From contig JAPKCL010000118.1 of the NCBI GenBank assembly GCA_028822955.1, forward strand, positions 1 through 5,077: a stretch of DNA of 5,077 nucleotides, given 5' to 3'. This DNA comes from Candidatus Poseidoniaceae archaeon (lineage in GTDB: Archaea; Thermoplasmatota; Poseidoniia; Poseidoniales; Poseidoniaceae). This document shows positions 1-5,077 of this stretch, piece after piece. The position numbers and the translations under genes were made by a program. Every line of letters begins with the position of its first letter. Position 1 is the first letter of the stretch. The notes beneath the pieces are model-generated. The model was not told where the DNA came from. It did no database searches and worked only from the letters and a program-made list of their open reading frames with translations.

Positions 1-1073
1 CCAGCAATGATGACTGGAAAACCAGTACCTTCGAGGTGGCTCGGTCCGACCATGATTGCGTCCGACCAGGTATTTGCATCATCGACGGAATACGAGAAAT
101 AAGGCATGTTATCGTTCCCCATCCACATAGCATAGACGTTACTTTCACTATCGGTATCGACTTGTGCTTCTTCTGCATTCCAAGTATCTGCAGTTCCAGA
201 CTCTTCAGTTGGTAAGACATGTTCACTCCATGTAAGTGCCCCGTCTTCGGTTTTATACATCGAATAGCCCGTTCCATCACAGCCAATTTGTCCACGATAG
301 AAATTCCCATTGTCTGCCCCTATTAGATGAGCTGAAAGTCCTCCGCTTTGGCAATCAACTGGAGCGCCTGGGAGTTCAGGGCCCCATGTGAGTCCACCAT
401 CTTGACTTTGAGAACACAAAGGTGCAGCCCAGTTTCCATTGATACAAAACACCCAGAGTGTTTCATGAAGGATTCCGCCATAAGGTGAAGACGCAATTGT
501 TTGGTGGTCTTGAACGGAATAGGATGTAGCAACGGATGGGCCAAACCAAGAATCGCCTTCGTCATCACTCCATTCAACGGTCATACCGAGTAATGCATGC
601 ATATCGAATTTCATGATGCGGTCGGTCCACGGATCAACGTATACGTATGGGTCATTTGAGTTCGCAACTGGCAATACTGGACCGTAGACATTTTGGCAGC
701 TGAAATCAGATAAGCTCGTCATTTCAATCATGCTGGTGCATTGAACAATAGCTGTAGAGCCTTGTGGTCCATTTCCGTAACTCGTAAAGTAGATATTATC
801 GGTAGAAGTAATTCCCATGGTTGGTTCAAAAGTTGAATACCCAGTTCCATAATACGTCCCTGCAGTATAAAATGGGATATTAGAGCCGCCGAAAGCGGTC
901 GTGTTGTTCATCGCATTGATGCCACCAGGGTAATGGTACCATGTTAATTCACCAATTTCGAAATCGTTTGCTCCGGTATCATCCATTTCTGAATCCTGTG
1001 CCCCAAAACATCCTGCCATCGGCATGAGTGTAATGAGGATTGTAATCAGTAAAGCCATTGGTTTGGACTTCAT
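1..1073 (-). CDS. Secreted lipoprotein with BNR/Asp-box beta-propeller repeats (3'-truncated by window edge)
   Basis: The reading frame is open from an ATG at 1073 to the window edge (357 codons seen, no stop). The N-terminus is a lipoprotein signal: Lys2 and Lys4, a hydrophobic core, then MAGC with Cys22 as the likely lipidated residue, followed by an acidic stretch. The protein should therefore be membrane-anchored and face outward. Four Asp boxes (S/T-x-D-x-G-x-T/S-W) end at Trp176, Trp230, Trp282 and Trp336, spaced 52-54 residues, as expected for blades of a sialidase/BNR-type beta-propeller. The fourth box is degenerate, with Ala for Gly. Six further cysteines (112, 126, 210, 220, 241, 265) may form disulfides. 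No sialidase Arg-Ile-Pro motif is visible, so enzymatic sialidase activity is not supported; a glycan- or protein-binding role is equally possible. The start overlaps the upstream stop as ATGA, implying translational coupling. The fold is fairly sure; the function is unknown. Confidence 0.85.
   Translation of the reverse strand, partial: MKSKPMALLITILITLMPMAGCFGAQDSEMDDTGANDFEIGELTWYHYPGGINAMNNTTAFGGSNIPFYTAGTYYGTGYSTFEPTMGITSTDNIYFTSYGNGPQGSTAIVQCTSMIEMTSLSDFSCQNVYGPVLPVANSNDPYVYVDPWTDRIMKFDMHALLGMTVEWSDDEGDSWFGPSVATSYSVQDHQTIASSPYGGILHETLWVFCINGNWAAPLCSQSQDGGLTWGPELPGAPVDCQSGGLSAHLIGADNGNFYRGQIGCDGTGYSMYKTEDGALTWSEHVLPTEESGTADTWNAEEAQVDTDSESNVYAMWMGNDNMPYFSYSVDDANTWSDAIMVGPSHLEGTGFPVIIA
66..569 (-). 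repeat. Four regularly spaced Asp-box (BNR) protein repeats
   Basis: These are protein-level repeats within the lipoprotein. The boxes read SDDEGDSW (residues 169-176), SQDGGLTW (223-230), TEDGALTW (275-282) and SVDDANTW (329-336). Each is the beta-hairpin turn between the outer strands of a propeller blade, so the visible part holds at least four blades. DNA-level identity between the copies is low. Confidence 0.8.
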
Positions 1074-2086
1074 TCCTCATCACCCCTTTGGAAAAGGTCT
1101 GCGCCAAGTAGTGGGAGGAGTACACTCGCATCTCCTTCAACACACATGTGTGGAGCTTCTGGACGCATTTTTCCCCAGGAAATCGCTTCACGCAAACGAG
1201 CCCCGGAAAGGCTTCCATCGTGTTCTGGTGCGGTGGTAATGTAGACTGCAGAATCCAGGCCGCCACGGTATTGGTTCCACCAAATCACGTGGTGTTTCGA
1301 AATACCGCCGCCGACCATGAGTGCATTTGAGACTTCTACATCCCATGTCATGTCGCTCATGACTTGTTCATCAGCAAGGGTATCGATGTGGAAGTCACGG
1401 TGCTTTTGTCTCAGCATGAACAGTTGAGCACCAATAGAGCCATCAGTAATTCCAGGGATGACCACTGGAATTTGATGTTTATATGCCCAATAGATGAGAG
1501 AATCAGGAGTTCCAATACGCTTTCCTAATTCCCATACCAAATGAATTGAGCCAAACCCAAGCCAAGCATCCGCACCAGTTTTTCCAGTCTCTTTGAGCCG
1601 ATCTTGATACATTTCTTCCAATACAGGGGTCAAGACTTCTTCGATGATTTCACCGTAGGAGGAATTTGGCACAATTACATTTCCGAGTCGCATGAGCGAG
1701 TGCTCTGCGAGTTCAATATCATCCAGTTCAAAGGCACCGTGGTAGTAGTGTTTGTGTGAGCGAGCAATATCGTGGTCCAGCATTCCACAGGTCGTCGAAA
1801 CCACGTTGAATAGTTGCTGTTTGAGTGCTTCGACAAAAAAACCGCGTGTTCCAGTTGCACACAAGCACGCAGGAAATGAAAGCCAGTTGCAGACTTTACT
1901 ACTGTCTCCATTCACTGCATCCACTTGCTTCTTCATCTCCAAAAGAATGTCTCTTGCAGTTGCCAGTTTAGTTGCAGTAAAACCGCCTGCGCTTGCCATT
2001 TGGTCAAGCAATGAGCGAGGAGTTGAAATCTCGGAAAATGCATAATCGACCACAGGGACGTCGAAGTCATCAGGTTGAATCGCCAT
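1070..2086 (-). CDS. dys: Deoxyhypusine synthase
   Basis: The enzyme transfers the aminobutyl group of spermidine, with NAD as cofactor, to one lysine of translation factor aIF5A, the first step of hypusine formation in the cytosol. From the ATG at 2086 the protein has 338 residues, near family length. Visible motifs are TTCG-x-x-DHDIAR (98-109), RLGN-x-x-VPN (133-141), TDGSIG (214-219), GGGISKHH (259-266), DGS-x-SGAR (290-297) and the active-site block EAISWGK (300-306). Lys306 matches the enzyme-intermediate lysine (Lys329 of human DHS). The frame stays open up to a GTG at 2161 that overlaps the uvrB stop as GTGA, with another ATG at 2131. The 2086 start was preferred because family-like sequence begins just after it (DFDVPVVDYAF), but its AAGGA lies too close to be a good ribosome site. 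The NAD-side segment reads PAC where human DHS has Thr-Ser-Asn. The family is secure; the exact start is not. A DHS-like bacterial homologue is the less likely alternative. Confidence 0.93.
   Translation of the reverse strand: MAIQPDDFDVPVVDYAFSEISTPRSLLDQMASAGGFTATKLATARDILLEMKKQVDAVNGDSSKVCNWLSFPACLCATGTRGFFVEALKQQLFNVVSTTCGMLDHDIARSHKHYYHGAFELDDIELAEHSLMRLGNVIVPNSSYGEIIEEVLTPVLEEMYQDRLKETGKTGADAWLGFGSIHLVWELGKRIGTPDSLIYWAYKHQIPVVIPGITDGSIGAQLFMLRQKHRDFHIDTLADEQVMSDMTWDVEVSNALMVGGGISKHHVIWWNQYRGGLDSAVYITTAPEHDGSLSGARLREAISWGKMRPEAPHMCVEGDASVLLPLLGADLFQRGDEE
1079..1084 (-). promoter_or_regulatory. Shine-Dalgarno site of the lipoprotein gene
   Basis: GGTGAT lies five bases before the ATG at 1073, inside the last codons of the deoxyhypusine synthase gene. 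It is complementary to the 16S rRNA 3' end (AUCACC), and its geometry is close to that of the uvrB site. This supports the ATG at 1073 as the true start. Confidence 0.65.
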
Positions 2087-2133
2087 GTCCTTGCCATCTG
2101 TCCTTCCTTCAAGAACCTGCCCACAGTTCATTC

Positions 2134-2150
2134 CACACCCGTAGGGTGTG
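2134..2150 (-). promoter_or_regulatory. Hairpin in the uvrB-dys junction
   Basis: CACACCC and GGGTGTG form a perfect 7-bp stem with a 3-base loop, starting 8 bases after the uvrB stop. The 3' arm contains GGTG, four bases before the alternative ATG at 2131, so folding would hide a possible ribosome site. No U-run follows it on the minus strand, so it is not a typical terminator. If translation starts at the GTG at 2161, the hairpin instead lies inside codons. The inverted repeat is seen directly; any role is inferred. Confidence 0.4.
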
Positions 2151-2157
2151 TGTATTT

Positions 2158-4608
2158 TCACAGTCGTTGTTCCAATTCAAAGACCCGATCACGCAATCGA
2201 GCCGCTTCTTCAAAGTCGAGGTTTTTGGCCGCTTCTTTCATTGCAGAGCGTAATTCTGCGAGTAGCTTCTGTATTTGTGGAGGTTCAAGCCCTAAAAGCA
2301 CATCATCAGGTTCATCATATGTCAATTGATTATTCGATTTTTCAATTGAAGAATTAGCCGAATGTCCACTGGTCCCATCTTGGCCAGAACCTGCAGCCCA
2401 AGCACCTGCGCCAATGTTGAGATTCTGGGCCCAATCACCTTCTTTACGGCCGCCCTTTTTGGCGACAAGCCGTCGAGTTCCATCCTTCGATGTCGATGTG
2501 CCTGCGATGAGGTCATCAACATCGTAATTCATCTTTGGTAGGGCTTTTACGATGGTCTTCGGAGTGATTCCATGTGCATCATTGTAGGCTTGTTGGCGTT
2601 CACGTCGTTCGAGCGTTTGTTGTATTGCTGCACGCATGGCAGGCGACATACTGTCGCCGTACAGCAATACGTGCCCATTGATGTTTCGAGCGGCTCGGCC
2701 AATTGTTTGCAAGAGACTCCGTTCATTCCGAAGGAACCCTTGTCGATCTGCATCAAAAATAGCGACTAGACTTACTTCTGGCAAATCAAGTCCTTCTCGG
2801 AGTAAATTAATTCCGACAATAACATCAATGTGGCCAATTCGTAATGCATTGAGAATCTCTGTACGTTCGAGTGTATCGATTTCTGAATGTAAATGATGCG
2901 CTTTCACCCCCATCTTGTTGAGGTATTGAGCAACTTCTTCTGCGAATTTAATGGTCAATACGGTCACTAAGGTCCGTTCTCCACTTTCAATACGGAGATT
3001 TATTTCCGATAACAAATCTGCAACTTGACCACTTGTAGGCCTTACTTCAATTTCCGGGTCAAGCAAACCTGTCGGACGGATTTCCATTTTTGCAATACCA
3101 TCAATTTTCTGAACCATGTGATACAAACTTTCACTGTCCGGGTGTTTTTTCTCAATGTCTGGTTTACCAGCACCTCCACCGGATTTAGCATGTAAAAGGC
3201 CATTTGGAAGAGGTTGATTCGTAAGTTCACAAAGATGGCGTAGTTCTCGTTCTCCAGGTGTTGCAGAAACATAGACCATTTGCGGAATCAGCTTTTGAAA
3301 TTCAGGAATCTTGAGTGGACGGTTATCTTTTGCTGTTGGAAGTCTGAAGCCATGTTCAACAAGACTTTCTTTTCTTGAACGGTCTCCATAGTACATACCA
3401 CCAACTTGAGGTAAGGTGACGTGTGATTCATCCATGATGACGAGGAACTTGTCAGGACTGCCATGGAATTGCTTTGCACACGCAGCAAAGAAGTCAAGCA
3501 GACAATAGGGACGTTGACCCCGTTCTCGTCCATCGAAGTGTAGTGAGTAGTTTTCCATTGATTGACAATGGCCGATTTCGCGAATCATTTCCAAATCATA
3601 TCGAGTTCTTTGTTCGATGCGGTGACGCTCGAGTTCATGGCCAAGGCTCGAATAATGGGCAATTCGATCGTCCAATTCATCTTCGATTGAAACCAACGCT
3701 TCTTCATAGCGCTCTGGACTGGTCATGAAGAATTCTTTCGGATGAATCCAAGCTTCATCGAGAGTATCGAGAACTTCCCATGTAACAGGGTCACATACCT
3801 GGACTTTCGTTACGCCATCAAAATCAAATTGAATTCGAAGTGGGTCATCACGGCTCGGCATCCAAACATCGAGCACCTCACCTCTCAAACGGCAATCACC
3901 TCGAGTCAATTCGACGGTTGTACGTTTGTATTGAAGTACGATGAGTTCTTTGAGTAAATCACTTGTCTCAATGTGTTGGCCTACGTGGACTCGAACGTGA
4001 TATTCTAGGAAAGTTTCAGGAGGGTTAAGTCCATAAATACACGAAACAGAAGATACGATAACACAATCTGGACGGGTGACTAAAGAGGCGATTGTAGCAA
4101 AGCGCTCTTGCTCAATACGTTCATTGATTGAAAGTTCTTTATCGATGTAAAGGTCACGTTTTGCCAAATATGCTTCAGGTTGATAATAATCATAATGTGA
4201 AACGAAATAATCAACAGCATTCTCGGGGAAATACCCTGCCATTTCTTGATGCAATTGGCGAGCAAGGGTTTTGTTATGGCTGATTATCAGCGTTGGGATG
4301 TTAAGATGTTGAATTACTTGAGCCATGGCGTAGGTCTTACCACTTCCAGTGACTCCAAGAAGAATTGCCCTCTCTTGACCATTTTCTAATTGGGAAATCA
4401 ATTTTTCAATTGCTTTTGGCTGGTCTCCAGAAGGTTCAAACTCGGAATGAAGGCGGAGGCGTTTGACATCGGGGTGTAAATGTTCCAAAGCAGCGCCTTC
4501 GAGGGCTTTTGAAAGGTCAAATGGGTCCCTTTCAGTCAGGTCACTTTGCCCAACATCGATATCTGCCGTCTTCTCGAAGGTTCCATCATTATCCCATTGC
4601 TTAACCAT
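2158..4608 (-). CDS. uvrB: Excinuclease ABC subunit B (UvrB), enlarged form
   Basis: UvrB is the DNA-damage-verifying ATPase of nucleotide excision repair. It is loaded by UvrA and then recruits the nuclease UvrC. The 816-residue product has Walker A GVTGSGKT (85-92), the damage-probing beta-hairpin around HYDYYQPEAY (138-147), the DESH box (393-396), SATPG (448-452), RPTGLLDP (511-518), helicase motif VI QTIGRAAR (634-641) and a C-terminal UVR domain (about 777-812) that contacts UvrC. E. coli UvrB has 673 residues. The excess lies in an acidic N-terminal extension (about 1-52), about 10 residues before DESH, about 42 residues between SATPG and RPTGLLDP, and a Gly/Ser/Ala-rich linker before the UVR domain. 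The first Tyr of the usual YYDYYQPEAY is His138. The ATG at 4608 is chosen over an upstream GTG at 4635 because it follows a near-perfect ribosome site. All ATPase motifs are intact, so it should be functional. uvrA and uvrC are not in the window. Confidence 0.97.
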   Translation of the reverse strand: MVKQWDNDGTFEKTADIDVGQSDLTERDPFDLSKALEGAALEHLHPDVKRLRLHSEFEPSGDQPKAIEKLISQLENGQERAILLGVTGSGKTYAMAQVIQHLNIPTLIISHNKTLARQLHQEMAGYFPENAVDYFVSHYDYYQPEAYLAKRDLYIDKELSINERIEQERFATIASLVTRPDCVIVSSVSCIYGLNPPETFLEYHVRVHVGQHIETSDLLKELIVLQYKRTTVELTRGDCRLRGEVLDVWMPSRDDPLRIQFDFDGVTKVQVCDPVTWEVLDTLDEAWIHPKEFFMTSPERYEEALVSIEDELDDRIAHYSSLGHELERHRIEQRTRYDLEMIREIGHCQSMENYSLHFDGRERGQRPYCLLDFFAACAKQFHGSPDKFLVIMDESHVTLPQVGGMYYGDRSRKESLVEHGFRLPTAKDNRPLKIPEFQKLIPQMVYVSATPGERELRHLCELTNQPLPNGLLHAKSGGGAGKPDIEKKHPDSESLYHMVQKIDGIAKMEIRPTGLLDPEIEVRPTSGQVADLLSEINLRIESGERTLVTVLTIKFAEEVAQYLNKMGVKAHHLHSEIDTLERTEILNALRIGHIDVIVGINLLREGLDLPEVSLVAIFDADRQGFLRNERSLLQTIGRAARNINGHVLLYGDSMSPAMRAAIQQTLERRERQQAYNDAHGITPKTIVKALPKMNYDVDDLIAGTSTSKDGTRRLVAKKGGRKEGDWAQNLNIGAGAWAAGSGQDGTSGHSANSSIEKSNNQLTYDEPDDVLLGLEPPQIQKLLAELRSAMKEAAKNLDFEEAARLRDRVFELEQRL

Positions 4609-4612
4609 AGAC

Positions 4613-4620
4613 TCACCTCC
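4613..4620 (-). promoter_or_regulatory. Strong Shine-Dalgarno site of uvrB
   Basis: GGAGGTGA stands four bases before the ATG at 4608 and is fully complementary to the conserved 3' end of 16S rRNA. It decides the uvrB start, because it falls inside the coding sequence if the GTG at 4635 is used. The 56-base gap upstream shows no clear archaeal BRE/TATA box and no U-rich terminator, so co-transcription with the reductase gene is likely. Confidence 0.8.
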
Positions 4621-4664
4621 GACGTTTTTTCTCACTGAGCCAACGGGTTTTCAACTCTTCAGTC

Positions 4665-5077
4665 TCAAGGGAGATAGAGCCCACCGTTGACATGAAGTAT
4701 TGCTCCCGTGATGTATTTTGAATCTTGGCCTACCAAAAAAGAAATCGTACCGGCCATATCTTCGGGTGTACCTACACGTTTGAGAGGCACTTGTTGTTCA
4801 CGTTGATCACGCTTTTCTTTGGAATCTCCTGCAAGAATCGCCGTATCGACAAAGCCAGGCGCCAGTACATTGACTCGTTTTCCTTCAGGCCCAACAGCTT
4901 GTGCAAGTGAACGTGCCCATGTCGAGAGAGCTGCTTTGGATGCGGAATAATCTGCACCATGCGGTGAGCCTTTGGTGCCGAGTTGTGAACCAACAACGAC
5001 CATTCGTGCATCAGATGTGAGATGTGGTTGAACTGCTTTCCAAACCGAAACAGCACCTTCAAAATTTGTCATCATGG
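4665..5077 (-). CDS. Short-chain dehydrogenase/reductase, FabG-like (5'-truncated by window edge)
   Basis: This is the C-terminal 136 complete codons of a classical SDR oxidoreductase. It runs off the window, so the Rossmann nucleotide-binding N-terminus (TGxxxGxG) is not visible. Counting from the first Met in the window, the catalytic residues are Asn4 (TNFEG, the usual N-x-x-G region), Ser30 (VVVGSQ), Tyr43 and Lys47 (YSASK). PGFVDT follows the catalytic helix, and the C-terminus KYITGAILHVNGGLYLP closely resembles the FabG/3-oxoacyl reductase subgroup. The enzyme would reduce a carbonyl or oxidise an alcohol with NAD(P)(H) in the cytosol. The substrate cannot be told from this part, and in an archaeon a fatty-acid synthase role should not be assumed. 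The Met codon at 5075 is internal by alignment, not the start. The stop at 4665 lies 56 bases before uvrB. Confidence 0.93.
   Translation of the reverse strand, partial: MMTNFEGAVSVWKAVQPHLTSDARMVVVGSQLGTKGSPHGADYSASKAALSTWARSLAQAVGPEGKRVNVLAPGFVDTAILAGDSKEKRDQREQQVPLKRVGTPEDMAGTISFLVGQDSKYITGAILHVNGGLYLP

Noticed and set aside
1024..1239. Plus-strand open frame spanning the junction of the lipoprotein and deoxyhypusine synthase genes
   Set aside because: It is antisense to two well-supported coding ends and shows no domain signature.
1752..2045. Open frame of 97 codons on the plus strand
   Set aside because: It lies fully opposite the deoxyhypusine synthase gene, has no ribosome site that stands out and no recognisable motif. 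It is a shadow of the real frame.
2134..2150. Hairpin as an intrinsic terminator
   Set aside because: The 7-bp stem is not followed by a T-run on the transcribed strand. A T-containing tract follows it only on the plus strand, where no gene is present.
2322..2349. Two copies of the palindrome TCAATTGA 20 bases apart, like paired operator sites
   Set aside because: They lie inside the uvrB linker codons, far from any start. Similar CAATTG strings occur elsewhere in the gene (for example near 4410), so chance and codon use explain them.
4609..4635. GTG at 4635 as the uvrB start
   Set aside because: It would place the near-perfect GGAGGTGA site inside the coding sequence, whereas the ATG at 4608 sits at ideal spacing after it.
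4609..4664. Promoter in the gap before uvrB
   Set aside because: There is an A-rich patch but no convincing BRE/TATA element at a suitable distance. Only the ribosome site is supported.

Overview
The window is almost wholly coding. It holds four genes, all on the minus strand, transcribed from the right edge to the left: a short-chain dehydrogenase/reductase (5' end outside the window), uvrB, a deoxyhypusine synthase gene, and a secreted Asp-box lipoprotein (3' end outside the window). Spacing is operon-like: 56 nt between the reductase and uvrB, about 71 nt or a 4-nt overlap between uvrB and the deoxyhypusine synthase gene depending on its start, and a 4-nt ATGA overlap between that gene and the lipoprotein gene. 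No tRNA, rRNA, CRISPR array, insertion sequence or convincing transcription terminator was seen, and no gene-free stretch reaches 300 bases.

The host is most likely a mesophilic archaeon. Hypusine synthesis is essentially archaeal and eukaryotic, while UvrB is a bacterial-type repair protein that mesophilic archaea acquired by transfer. Moderate GC, strong Shine-Dalgarno sites (GGAGGTGA, GGTGAT) and an acidic secreted lipoprotein would suit a marine planktonic euryarchaeon such as Marine Group II/III (Poseidoniales-like). That lineage call is an inference from gene content, not a database match.

The genes do not form one obvious pathway. UvrB performs damage verification in nucleotide excision repair. 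Deoxyhypusine synthase modifies translation factor aIF5A. The reductase is an NAD(P)H-dependent enzyme of unknown substrate. The lipoprotein is probably a surface-anchored beta-propeller. This looks like a compact housekeeping operon rather than a dedicated new system. The points most worth a second look are the unusual UvrB architecture (an insertion of about 42 residues between the helicase halves, an N-terminal acidic extension, a long low-complexity linker, and His for one beta-hairpin Tyr), a hairpin in the uvrB-dys junction that may control the second start, and the regular Asp-box lipoprotein with paired cysteines.
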